Positions 18,101 to 26,977 of a stretch of 64,000 nucleotides of DNA are shown one piece after another (the stretch's first letter is position 1; every line of letters starts with the position of its first letter). Under the pieces are notes generated by a model that saw only the letters and a list, made by a program, of their open reading frames with translations, had not been told where the DNA came from and made no database searches. The position numbers were made by a program, and so were the translations under genes. Source of the stretch: CAIXSC01 sp046349935 (GTDB lineage: Bacteria > Planctomycetota > Planctomycetia > Pirellulales > Pirellulaceae); NCBI GenBank assembly GCA_046349935.1, contig JAXMBK010000013.1, positions 1 to 64,000 of the forward strand, written 5' to 3'.

Positions 18101-21100
18101 GGTACGCGTCGACCGCCAACGGGGCGGCCAACGTGAGCGTGATTTCGGACCCGGCAGCGTTGAAGCCGACCGACGCGATCGCCACGGCCACGTCGTCGAG
18201 CGTATCGAAGTCGCCGTCGTCGCCGGCGCCGACGAGGAGGAAGTCGGTCGGATCAACGCCGACCGGATCGATCGTGCGGTCGAATTGGAGACGGACCTGA
18301 TTGAGCCCGGCGTTGGCGGTCGCACCGGGGAACGGCGAGCTACCTGTGACGTGCGGCGTGTTCGGCACGAGTTCGAACACCATTCCGTTTGAGAGCCCCG
18401 AGTTTCCGCCTGTGTCGCGCGAGCGGACCTGCACGACGATCACCGTACTGGCGGTCACGAACGTATCGTCGACCGAGAAGGAGTACGGGAAGGCCAGATC
18501 GCGCGCTACCGGCACGCCGTTGACGAGCAGTTCGGCGTCGCGAAGCTGCACGTCGTCGAAAATGATCGCGGAGATCGGGATCGGCGTACCGCTGGCGACT
18601 TGGATGCCTGGCAGGATCGGATCGACGTCGTCGACCGACGAAGTGATGGTGACGATCGGCGGTTTGGCCGCCGTGTCGAGATTGACGTAGTTGACGATTT
18701 GCAGGCCGCCGAGACCGCCCGCCACGAGTCCGAATCCGTCGGCGATCACCAGGCCGCGCGGCGCTTCGACGAATTCGATTCGCGTGCTGAAGTCTTCGGT
18801 GTTCGTCAGATCGCTCGAGACGAAGACGTCGAAGACGGGCGGCCTGGGATCGAGCGGATTGAAGTTGAGCGTGCCGACAACGATGACGCGGTTTGAGCCG
18901 TCGCTCACGAGGTCGGTCTCGGGGAAACCGAGGTTCGTATTCGTCGGTCTACCTGCCACGACCGGCGTGACCGGGTTCGCCGCATCGACCGTCACATAAC
19001 CGCCGCTGGGCCAGCCATCTTTGCGCACGGCCGCCGCGTAGACGACTTGGTCGGCGACGAAGATTGCGCCGCCGCCGAGCGGCAGATCGACCAGTCCCAG
19101 CGGCGTGAGCGTCGCGCCGGCGACGTCGATCGTCCGCAGGCGATTGTCAGAAGTCATCGTGTACAGGATCGAACCTTCGACCGCGAGGTCGGTGATCGTC
19201 GCCTCGGCGGCATCGAACGCGTCGATCTCGTCGCCGGTCTTTAGGTCAAAGCTCACAACCGCCGAACCGCTGGCGACGAACGCGCGTCCGTTCTCCACGA
19301 CGACGCGCGAAGCGCCGCCCGCCAGTGGAACCGTGTAGAGCAACTCGGGCAGCAGCGGATCGCGAACGTCGACCACATGCAGACCTGCCGCGCCGGCGGC
19401 AATCGCCGCCGTTTGGGTGAGCGCGTCGAACGCGATGTCGGCGTTGGCTCCCGGCAGCGCTAGCTCGGCCAAGAGGATCGGTTCCGTGGCGAGCGTGACA
19501 TCGACGGTCGCCAACCCGCCCCCGGCACCAGTGGCCAGCATGGCGACCACTTGCTCGCCATCCACTCCGAACGGCGCGGCGGTGACGGCCTCCGCGCTGC
19601 CCGTGACCGCCAGTCCCGCGACCACTGCGGTCGGCAAGCCTCGCCCGCCCAAGGGGTCGATGCCTGCGAAGAGGGCCGAAAAGTCGTCGACGCCGTCGCC
19701 GTCTGTATCGCTCTTCAGTCGATCGGTCCCGACGGCGAACTCGACGTCGTCGGGCAGGCCGTCGCCGTCGCTGTCGGGCGCCGTGCTCGCAAGGAAGTCA
19801 GGTTTGGGAATGAATTGTCGTTGTCCGCTGAGTCCCGTGACGTTGAAGTTCTCGTGCACCAAGCCGCTCACGGGGTCGAAGACCACGTAATGCACTTCCG
19901 TCTGCGGGGGCAGGAAGAAACTCCAATGGCCGCGATCGTTGGTTCGCTCGCGCAGCACGGGCCGCGGCGTCGAGGCGAGCGTTTCCAGCGCAACATAGTT
20001 CTGTGCGCGGCTGAGATTCGAGGCGCGATTGACCGTTCCGGTGCCGACGACCGCTTGCCGTACGAAGGGGCGATCAGGGTCGTTCGTGCCGATGAAAAAC
20101 TCGCCGCGCTGCAAGCCCGAATCGTGCGGATCGAACGCCGCGCCGAACGTGAAGGAAGCACCAGGCTGAATCACCAGCGGGTTGGCGGGTCCCAGATCGT
20201 CGGGGAGCCCGATCGCGGAAAACTGGGCGCCGCCGAGCGGTCCGGGGATGACGCTTGTGATCTCGAGCGGCATCGCGCCGGCATTGCGGATCGTGAACAT
20301 GTCGGCGACTTCGACCAGCCCGCCGGTCGTCTCGACGCCGCCGAAGTTGTTGTTGACGACGAGGAGCTCGATCGCCGGGTCGTTTTCGATGCCGGTCCCG
20401 GAGAGCTGGATGTCGATGACGCTGGAGCCGACCGAGTTGCTCTGGATGCGCAGCACGTCGCTGAACTCGCCGGCGAATGTCGGATCGAAGCCGATGCTGA
20501 GCACATAGGAGTCGAACAAGGGCGCCTCGGCAAACGGCTCGTTCGCGTCGAGGACGAGGGGCAGCGGGTCGAGGCCCAAAATGCGAAACGCGGACGAACC
20601 GCCCAGCAAGGAGATCTGGCTAATGGAGAGTGGGAGCTCGCCCAGATTGGTAAGCACAAGCTCCATGGTCTCCGCGTTGCCGCCGGCGCCGTCGGCGACA
20701 ATCGGGGCGAACTGATGCTTGTCAACCGGCGTCAGCGCATTCGTAACTAGCTGCTCGGAGACGTGTAGTATTGGCGGCGTGGGGTCGTCGAATTGCGCGC
20801 GACCGGGTCGAAAGACGGACTCCGTGGGTACACCTATCAACTCGTCGGAATATCGCTCGCGTATCCAATCGAACTCTTCTTCGCTGATCGGCAAGCCTAG
20901 TGCGAGCTTGACAACGGCCGCTTCCTGGCTGAAGTGTTGGAGGTGCGGAGTGTGATTGTCGCCCATGATGCCGAGCGACGCGTGCAGGTAGGTCATCCCT
21001 GGGCCGTTGTGAATCGCGCCCAGCAAGTGACCAAGCTCGTGAGCGATCCCGTTCGAGACAAAGGTAATGAAGTTGTCGATAGAGTGACCGGGGCGAATCA

Positions 21101-24100
21101 ACCCTACTTCGCCGGCGGCCTGATCCAGGTAGTAAAGCATACCAGCGAATGAATCGCCCCCCGCCTCCGGCGGGTCAGCGTCGTGCTTGTTGAGCAGTCT
21201 GTCGAATCGCAGTCGCTCGGCGCGATTCGATAATTCAAACTGATCGACCGTGAGGGAGAAGTGTTCCCCGTACGAAACATCAATCGCAGTCACTCGGGTA
21301 GAGCCGCCGGAGAAGTTCAGCGAATACGATCCCGTGGAAAGGTTTACAGGCGTTCCGTCAGGTCCGTCTTGTACCACCACGACTCCGGGATAGCCGAGAT
21401 CGTCGAAGATATCTTGCACATTCGCCCTGATCTGGCTGTACATCCTATCGAACGTCGATTGCACGTCACCCGCAGACTTAACCACTAAGCCGAATCCAAA
21501 GAGGAACGGACTGAGGCTATTGACGATCGCGTGCATTTGCGTGTCAAAGTCCGCCTTGGAAAATGAAACAAGCTGCGGTCCTTTGCCCTTGCCTTTGAAT
21601 TGAATGACGAGCGGCTGGCTCGGGCTGAGCGGCACGTAATCGTCGCCTTCCGGCGCACGCAAAGTAACGCTTCCGGTCAAGTCGCCCGTGTCCAGTGGGT
21701 CGAAGGTCAACTGCGCCAGAGCGCCGTCCGGCTGATAGTGAAAGTCGTCGCCGATGGTCGACTCGAGCTGCGGACGCGCCTCGGCGGGCATCGCCAGACG
21801 TATCGGCTTTTGCTGCATTGCCCCGCCGGAACCGTCGACGAAAGTTCGCTCGAACTCGACCGTGCCATCTTCATTCTTGTCGTCGGACGTGTCCCAGTAA
21901 CGATAGATAAGCACCTTGCGCGTCGTCGTGGTCGGGGGCGATTTGCGCGTCAGGGCCTTGATCTTTATCTCCACGACGGCGCCGAACAACACATCCGACT
22001 CAGCATTGTCTAGCTCGTCGTCATCATTCAGGTCCTTGAAGTCGAAGACGATCTCTTGTTTCTGTCCTTCGCCGATAGTGAATTGCTTCGTGCCCTTGAA
22101 TTCGAAGAACTTGTCGTCGCCCTGGTTTCCCTTGATCGTGATCGCGACCTCGTAGGGAAAAACGGTTGTGTCCTTACTGCTCTTGGCCGTGTTCTTAAAC
22201 GTCCATTTGAGCTTGTCGCTGTCTTTGAGGAAGAAGTGGCTTTGTAAGCCCTGCGACGCGGCGAATCCATCGACGGACGCGGCGAACGCACCCCCGCCTG
22301 CGTCGGTGGTGATTTGCAAACCGCCCGTCTCGCTGTCGTCGTCATCGTCGTCATCATCGTCGTCGTCGTCGTCGTCCGGCCAAGGATTGCCGGGGAATTC
22401 GATGCCCGGCGGGGTCATGCCGTGCCAACCGGGATGAGTGATGCCGGCGCCGGGGTCGGTCGTGACGAAGAGCCCGTCGGCCGAAACCGTGGCGGTCCCT
22501 TCTATCACGAGCCGGCCCGTCGTGTGGTCGAAGCTGAGGAAGTTCAGCTTCGTGCCCGGCGCGCCGCCGAACACGTTGGGGAAAGTCATCGGCGCGGGTT
22601 CCGAGAAAGCGGCGACGCCCATGGCCTGCACGGTGATGTCGAACGTGTGTTGCAACAGCCCCGGCGGAAGCATCTCGCGAACCAACTCGGGCGGCACGGT
22701 GCTGATGCCGATCTGGGCGTTCGCGAGCGGCTGACCATCGAGCCCGATCAGGCTGTTCGGCTGAATCTCGAGCGTGAGGAACTGCCGCTGCTCGGGTGTG
22801 AGGTTCGGAGCGGCGACGTCGTCGGCGCCGATCATCGTCGTGTCGGACGCGTCGACGGTCTGAAGGATCGACGTCCGCAAGCGCGGCAGATAGACCTCTT
22901 GTCGATCGAGATGGGCCGTGCGTTCCTCGCGCGAGCCCATCGAGCCCATCACGGTGTTCTCTTCTCCGGCGAGGACGTTCAGGTCCATCACCATCTCGGG
23001 GAAGTAGTAGTCCAACGGCGGATGGGTCGCTGTGCGGCCGTCGAGCACGAGCTTAATGTTCCCCTTGGGAACGGCGTCGAAGTGGAAGGCGCCCTGCGCG
23101 TCGGTGAACGTGAAATGGTCCTCCAAGCCCAGGATGTAAACTTTGACGCCTTCGATCGGCCGCAGAAAGACGTCGTCGGACGTGTGGAGCGCACCGTCGG
23201 CGCCAGCGCGGATGTCGTCGAACGTCATCGGCTTGAGATCGGCGCCCGGATCGACCACTTTGCCCGACAGACTCGTCCCAGCCAGAGGCGTGAGACTGAC
23301 CGTCTTGAAGCGATAGGTCCGCTCTCCGCCAGGCTCGAAATCGCCGTCGGCGTCGAGTGCCTGACCATCGTCGGCGGCCAAGATCGTCGCGCCATCGACG
23401 TGGACCGTGATGACGGCCGAGCCGGGCATGGGATCGTCGAAGAAAAGCCAGGCAAACGCACCGTTGGCCGCGGGCACGATCGTCGCCGGCAGCTTGACGC
23501 CGCCGAACGTGGCGTAAAAGTTGTTCTCGTTGAGCGAGGCCGGATCAACCGCGCGGGAGAAGAAAACCTGCGGTCGAAACGTCGTGCCGACTTCGATCGC
23601 TCCATTCGACGGAGTAGATGCCGCGAGCTCGAACGGGATTCGTTGGTCGAGAGCGACGGAGAACGACGTCGTCGATTCGTTGCCCGCCGCGTCGCGAGCG
23701 GTAAGCGAAAGCGTATGCGCGCCGACTCCAAGCGCCGCCAGGTCGATCTCCTCATCGAACTCGCCCGTGGCGGCATCGAACAAGAGCGGCGTCGACGCGG
23801 CGCCGTTGAACGAGTAGCTGAGCGCGACGAGCGCCGAGCCGGTCGGATCGGCCAGTCCGATCAGCCGGCTATCGACCACGAGCACTTCGTCCTCGAGCGG
23901 GTTGGCGACCGCGATCAGGGGCGCCGCCGTATCGAGCGTGAAGGTGAACTCGACCGGCGCGGCGATGTTGCCCGCTGCATCGGCGGCCTGGAAGGCGACC
24001 TTGTGCCGGCCGTCGTCGGCGCCGTCGAGATCCAACTCCACCGGCAGACTGAACGCGCCGTCGGCGTCGAAGGCGAGCGGCGCGAATGGGCCGTCGTCGA

Positions 24101-26702
24101 TCTTTACGAGCAGTGATTCCACGCCCGAAAGATTGTCGAGAACGCGTCCTTCGATCGTGAGGCCGTGGTTCACGACCGCGTTCGACCGCGGCGAGTCGAC
24201 AAACAGGATGGGGGCTTGCGAGTCCTCGGTTGTGCTGAACCGATCAAGCACCCACTGGCCCAACTCGCGGCCCGACGTGCGGCCGTCGGCGTTCGAGAAT
24301 TCGAAGTGGATGCCGCCGTAGATGCGGCTCCGCCCCGCTTCCTCCGCGGCTTCGTAGAAGCTCTCAAAGGTGCGGGTTTCGCCCGGAAGGCTGTAGGAAT
24401 TGATGGTAAAGGCGACGTCGTCGCCGAAGATCGCGGTGAGTACTTCGGCGCCGGCGTTGCTGAACGTCGAGTGTCCCGAGGTGTACTCCGGGAACGGCGG
24501 CGAAATGATGAACGGGACCCAGTCTTCGTCCGCTGCGGTCAGGGGGTTGCCGTCGAGTTCGGCGTTCTGGATCGCGGTGATCGGCCTCCAAAGGCCGTAG
24601 GCGTACTTCGCGTCCCACGACACGATTCCCGCGTCGGCCAGCGCGACGTTGAGCATGGCGAAAAGCCGTGCGTTGTCCGATACGCTGGCGCCCTCCTGCT
24701 GGGCGATGAGACGGGCGATGCGGTTCCAGTGCCCAGGCGGCGTGTCCGTTCCCGGACCATCGGCCCAGAACCGCGCGATCTGAGTTTGCTCCGTCGTTCG
24801 CTGGCCCCCCGCTTGTACTCCAAGCAGCTTTACCTCGTTCAACGCCGCGGCATACTCTTCGCTTGCCAGGTCGGGCGGTCCGTCCGGACGGAATTGTTCG
24901 GGCGAAGTCATGGCGAACGGCGCTAGATCGGCCCACTGCGGTGCGTGGGGAAGGTCGTACATGGGCGGCGTCGGCTGCCAGTCGCCCGGTTCCATTCCGG
25001 CAAAGTAATCGGCGAAGTCGTCCCAGCCGTCCTGCCGTCGGATGGCGACGATCACGGTCGCGGCGGCCAGGCCCAGGTTGCGGCCGTCGTCCTCGCCGGC
25101 GCCGTCCGGCACGCGGGACAGAGTTTCCGCCAGCGCGGCGTCGAGCATGGCTTGCTGCGCTGGAAAGAGATACGAGAGCACGTGATGCGCCGCCGCGGCA
25201 ACCGCCGCGGTCGGCGACGCGCCGGCCGGCGCCTGGAGCGAGACGTAAAATCCGGGCCCGCCGTCGATCGCCGCAACGGCGTCGTAAACCGCCGTGTGCA
25301 CCATCGCCATGCCTCGGCTGGCGTAGGTCGGAGCGGCCCCGTCGAGTCGCACCGCGTCGATGAGGATCTGGTTCCACTCGATGACCGGATCAATCTCGTC
25401 GCCTCGCTCGTCGCGCGTGATCGTTTGCGCGAAGGCAGGACCGACGTTGCCCGCCGCGTCGGTGACGAACATGGTGAAGGGATTGTCTCCCATGACGAGC
25501 GGCACGCCGGGCATCTGAAACTGCCCGGCCGAGTTGGCTGTCGCTTGCTGGCCCGTCTCCGCCAGCGTCACTTGCGCGAGAGGTTCGGCCGTGCCGACGA
25601 GCGTCACGAGCGACGCGGACGTCCGCTGGTCGCCAAGCGGAACGACGTCGGCGCCCGGCGCGAGGTCGAATTGCGGCGCGCCGGGGGCGCGCGTGTCGAG
25701 TACGAACGAGAGGGGCGGCAAGGTGCGGACGTTCCCCGCGACGTCGGTCGCCCGCACGACTACGCTGTGCGGCCCGTCTTGCGAGCCGTCAAGCGCCAAA
25801 CTGGTCGGCAGCTCAAAACTCCCATCGGGGAGGAGCTCAACAGCGACGAATGCATCGGCGTCGACCTGCACTTCGACCAGTGTCACGCCCGTAACGGCAT
25901 CGGTCGCCCTTCCCTCCATCGACGAATCGCTCGTCACCCCGTCGACGCCGCTTGCACCCGTGTCGCGACGAAGCCGCATCTCCAATTCCGGAGGACGCGT
26001 GTCGAGCGTCATGGCGATGCTCGACGAGACGACCTGGCCGATCGCACTGACCGCGGTGACGCGCAGCGTGTGCGGCCCATCCGCGGCGCCGTTCGTCGCC
26101 AACGGAGGAACGAACAGGAAGCTTCCATCGACTCCAGGCACGATGTGCGAGGGGAGCCCTTCGTCCACGCGACCGTAGACGGTCGGCATGGCGCCGGAGA
26201 TCGCGAGCTGCCCCCTCACGGTCGCGTCGAACGTGAGTCGATCCTGATTCGTCAACTCGGGCGGCGGCGCCGAATCGTTCGCCAACTGTGCCGTCACCTG
26301 CATCGTCGGCGCGCCTTCATTTAGCACGTTGATCGTCGTCAGCGCGTCGCGCGGAGTGACGAACAGATCGCCGTCGGTGTCGAAGTAGGGCTGAAGAAGG
26401 ACTTTCGCGCTGGGAAGTTTCCCTTGGGAATCAATGATCGTGCGTTCGTTCAACTCGTTGATGACGACCAGCGCATCTCGCGGAGTCGTGGCGCCGTCGT
26501 CGGTCACGTCGAATACGTAGGGCAGATTCTGCCAAGCCGAGGTCAATACTCGTCGATCTTCGAGCTTCTCAAGCATGGAGCGGCGCAAGGGGCGCCTTTT
26601 CCTCGCGGCGCGACGACCCGACGGCGCGACTCCTTCACCGGGCGTTCCCTGGCGGCGGCCCGTTGTCGGGGCGAGGGATGGAGAGGGCGACGGTCGCTTC
26701 AT
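15138..26702 (-). CDS. Giant exported multidomain protein: vanadium haloperoxidase-like domain, two metzincin-type sites, FG-GAP repeats
   Basis: 3854 residues from ATG 26702, chosen because an upstream leucine-rich-repeat frame ends at 26720. Residues 1-43 are basic, then comes the planctomycete LEPR-XLL-like motif (MLEKLEDRRVL, 43-53). Two dockerin-like calcium loops follow at 65-85 and 108-129, then Ig-like domains. At about 435-820 lies a vanadium-haloperoxidase/PAP2-type domain with Lys699 and Arg706 (KYAYGLWRP), His744 (SGH), and Arg793 and His799 (RIYGGIH). Next are Big_5-like and carboxypeptidase-regulatory-like domains (about 1144-1235) and 14 consecutive Asp (1443-1456). A metzincin motif HELGHLLGAIH (1888-1898) has a possible Met-turn at 1913. 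Then come choice-of-anchor-D/HYDIN-like domains (about 1970-2230), thrombospondin-3-like loops (about 2310-2340), LVIVD-like repeats and about ten FG-GAP/VCBS repeats (2920-3670). The C-terminus has a second protease-like site, HELGHALGLED (3804-3814). Function unknown; a cell-surface or matrix protein is inferred. Confidence 0.9.
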   Translation of the reverse strand: MKRPSPSPSLAPTTGRRQGTPGEGVAPSGRRAARKRRPLRRSMLEKLEDRRVLTSAWQNLPYVFDVTDDGATTPRDALVVINELNERTIIDSQGKLPSAKVLLQPYFDTDGDLFVTPRDALTTINVLNEGAPTMQVTAQLANDSAPPPELTNQDRLTFDATVRGQLAISGAMPTVYGRVDEGLPSHIVPGVDGSFLFVPPLATNGAADGPHTLRVTAVSAIGQVVSSSIAMTLDTRPPELEMRLRRDTGASGVDGVTSDSSMEGRATDAVTGVTLVEVQVDADAFVAVELLPDGSFELPTSLALDGSQDGPHSVVVRATDVAGNVRTLPPLSFVLDTRAPGAPQFDLAPGADVVPLGDQRTSASLVTLVGTAEPLAQVTLAETGQQATANSAGQFQMPGVPLVMGDNPFTMFVTDAAGNVGPAFAQTITRDERGDEIDPVIEWNQILIDAVRLDGAAPTYASRGMAMVHTAVYDAVAAIDGGPGFYVSLQAPAGASPTAAVAAAAHHVLSYLFPAQQAMLDAALAETLSRVPDGAGEDDGRNLGLAAATVIVAIRRQDGWDDFADYFAGMEPGDWQPTPPMYDLPHAPQWADLAPFAMTSPEQFRPDGPPDLASEEYAAALNEVKLLGVQAGGQRTTEQTQIARFWADGPGTDTPPGHWNRIARLIAQQEGASVSDNARLFAMLNVALADAGIVSWDAKYAYGLWRPITAIQNAELDGNPLTAADEDWVPFIISPPFPEYTSGHSTFSNAGAEVLTAIFGDDVAFTINSYSLPGETRTFESFYEAAEEAGRSRIYGGIHFEFSNADGRTSGRELGQWVLDRFSTTEDSQAPILFVDSPRSNAVVNHGLTIEGRVLDNLSGVESLLVKIDDGPFAPLAFDADGAFSLPVELDLDGADDGRHKVAFQAADAAGNIAAPVEFTFTLDTAAPLIAVANPLEDEVLVVDSRLIGLADPTGSALVALSYSFNGAASTPLLFDAATGEFDEEIDLAALGVGAHTLSLTARDAAGNESTTSFSVALDQRIPFELAASTPSNGAIEVGTTFRPQVFFSRAVDPASLNENNFYATFGGVKLPATIVPAANGAFAWLFFDDPMPGSAVITVHVDGATILAADDGQALDADGDFEPGGERTYRFKTVSLTPLAGTSLSGKVVDPGADLKPMTFDDIRAGADGALHTSDDVFLRPIEGVKVYILGLEDHFTFTDAQGAFHFDAVPKGNIKLVLDGRTATHPPLDYYFPEMVMDLNVLAGEENTVMGSMGSREERTAHLDRQEVYLPRLRTSILQTVDASDTTMIGADDVAAPNLTPEQRQFLTLEIQPNSLIGLDGQPLANAQIGISTVPPELVREMLPPGLLQHTFDITVQAMGVAAFSEPAPMTFPNVFGGAPGTKLNFLSFDHTTGRLVIEGTATVSADGLFVTTDPGAGITHPGWHGMTPPGIEFPGNPWPDDDDDDDDDDDDDDSETGGLQITTDAGGGAFAASVDGFAASQGLQSHFFLKDSDKLKWTFKNTAKSSKDTTVFPYEVAITIKGNQGDDKFFEFKGTKQFTIGEGQKQEIVFDFKDLNDDDELDNAESDVLFGAVVEIKIKALTRKSPPTTTTRKVLIYRYWDTSDDKNEDGTVEFERTFVDGSGGAMQQKPIRLAMPAEARPQLESTIGDDFHYQPDGALAQLTFDPLDTGDLTGSVTLRAPEGDDYVPLSPSQPLVIQFKGKGKGPQLVSFSKADFDTQMHAIVNSLSPFLFGFGLVVKSAGDVQSTFDRMYSQIRANVQDIFDDLGYPGVVVVQDGPDGTPVNLSTGSYSLNFSGGSTRVTAIDVSYGEHFSLTVDQFELSNRAERLRFDRLLNKHDADPPEAGGDSFAGMLYYLDQAAGEVGLIRPGHSIDNFITFVSNGIAHELGHLLGAIHNGPGMTYLHASLGIMGDNHTPHLQHFSQEAAVVKLALGLPISEEEFDWIRERYSDELIGVPTESVFRPGRAQFDDPTPPILHVSEQLVTNALTPVDKHQFAPIVADGAGGNAETMELVLTNLGELPLSISQISLLGGSSAFRILGLDPLPLVLDANEPFAEAPLFDSYVLSIGFDPTFAGEFSDVLRIQSNSVGSSVIDIQLSGTGIENDPAIELLVVNNNFGGVETTGGLVEVADMFTIRNAGAMPLEITSVIPGPLGGAQFSAIGLPDDLGPANPLVIQPGASFTFGAAFDPHDSGLQRGEFFIGTNDPDRPFVRQAVVGTGTVNRASNLSRAQNYVALETLASTPRPVLRERTNDRGHWSFFLPPQTEVHYVVFDPVSGLVHENFNVTGLSGQRQFIPKPDFLASTAPDSDGDGLPDDVEFAVGTDRLKSDTDGDGVDDFSALFAGIDPLGGRGLPTAVVAGLAVTGSAEAVTAAPFGVDGEQVVAMLATGAGGGLATVDVTLATEPILLAELALPGANADIAFDALTQTAAIAAGAAGLHVVDVRDPLLPELLYTVPLAGGASRVVVENGRAFVASGSAVVSFDLKTGDEIDAFDAAEATITDLAVEGSILYTMTSDNRLRTIDVAGATLTPLGLVDLPLGGGAIFVADQVVYAAAVRKDGWPSGGYVTVDAANPVTPVVAGRPTNTNLGFPETDLVSDGSNRVIVVGTLNFNPLDPRPPVFDVFVSSDLTNTEDFSTRIEFVEAPRGLVIADGFGLVAGGLGGLQIVNYVNLDTAAKPPIVTITSSVDDVDPILPGIQVASGTPIPISAIIFDDVQLRDAELLVNGVPVARDLAFPYSFSVDDTFVTASTVIVVQVRSRDTGGNSGLSNGMVFELVPNTPHVTGSSPFPGATANAGLNQVRLQFDRTIDPVGVDPTDFLLVGAGDDGDFDTLDDVAVAIASVGFNAAGSEITLTLAAPLAVDAYRLTAASAALRDLGGNALDGEFFGAYPTGDGSAGGDLEYMFEVVEAAPVPNDAFALRRWPSVAVSSDQAVTLFKGDGPSQSAGAGVGIFVDLNGDGLPDVVRPVWGELIDRAGGGSLTTEFDALSVSLGLSGGGFADAVLYDVGNNPRRVTAADVNGDLIPDLVSVNVAHRNGVETSVPVDYSILLGVGDGTFESEIRIAAGRNAPIISQQIEIPHLVIGDFTGDDVADLAVLHTTNVVIGSVFTIQSEIVIHAGAGDGSFNAPGAPIALSATAENRRRALYADDLNNDGAIDLITSELILLSDDNGGFAAPFAPVAADGRIEAVVDVNSDGLPDLFGTRTSGFGIPNDGARWFLADGLGGYAPQTGTSISGTQAQLNQASLLADVTGDGIRDWIANTGVQLWYRRGNADLTFTTATLLPVAGSFSATPGFNTLAAGAADDDDFVDLVVARGVDDSVFVVRGTGAGNFQLPINTQPGSAVAMNVSSDRLLIDVTGDNVLDVVSRGAGAFFTPVGLLVTPGDGDGTFSAPLVSTLPASTSRLVYGLVDSDEFLDAVAWHAGNASLLRGVGNGTFAAAEFLATPSIGTFSDVDLADYTGDGLLDLLTLGVNGFALLPGNGDGTFDAEIATANASAFGRSFESTDLNGDGRADVVELRITGAGATLIAHVTNLDGTLVQTQLVSAATSTVTRLAFADFDGNDTTDLVVVAPAFTGSDGGQVLLYRGNNDGTFDEPERIALGGFTELRTVDYNDDALPDLVVGGANEVLVFLNLGNGVFQPPVAFDLSGPVDANHARDLLIGDLDGDTRLDIFGRNHVLLQHVPLAAASTPGAGETATLTRAALEPIVAAAIERWTGAGLAAAQRAILEQVEFEVVDLAGSFLGWSSGGRIVLDADAAGHGWFVDATPDVDEEFAVVPGRAALRAITPDAKERVDLLTIVLHELGHALGLEDFYKEALDDELMYGIFGPGERRTVDASEMTAVDAVFDNWSR

Positions 26703-26719
26703 GGGAGAGGACTCTCTAG

Positions 26720-26977
26720 CTAAAGGAAGGCCACATGGCATCCAGGCAGCCGTTCTCGCAATCGCGAGCAGCCGGCTGAAGTAACCGACGTATCCATCAA
26801 GTACACGGTCCGCAATTGTCGACATTCGGCCCAACGGACCGCCGCTTCGTCTGTCGCCCGCGTCCCCGAGAGCATCAGCGACTCCAAGGCCTCGCTCTCG
26901 GTTGAATGCAGGTGCGTTATTCCCATTCCAGCCCGGCTTCGACGCGCCGACTCACTAGGAATATGACGATAGCGCAA
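26720..26977 (-). pseudogene. C-terminal remnant of a leucine-rich-repeat protein
   Basis: The frame contains LESLMLSGTRATDEAAVRW followed by LRTVYLMDTSVTSAGCSRL and ends RLPGCHVAFL. This is the planctomycete LRR pattern LxxLxLxxTxVTxxGxxxL with its usual LPxCxV cap. Only about two repeats remain, there is no start of a normal LRR protein upstream, and the first 20 residues are unrelated. It ends 18 nt before the giant gene. It is most likely the tail of a lost gene, although a short expressed protein cannot be excluded. Confidence 0.55.

Noticed and set aside
22314..24116. 600-codon + strand frame opposite the giant gene
   Set aside because: Arg/Gly/Glu-rich product with no domain; the - strand frame encodes clear domains throughout.
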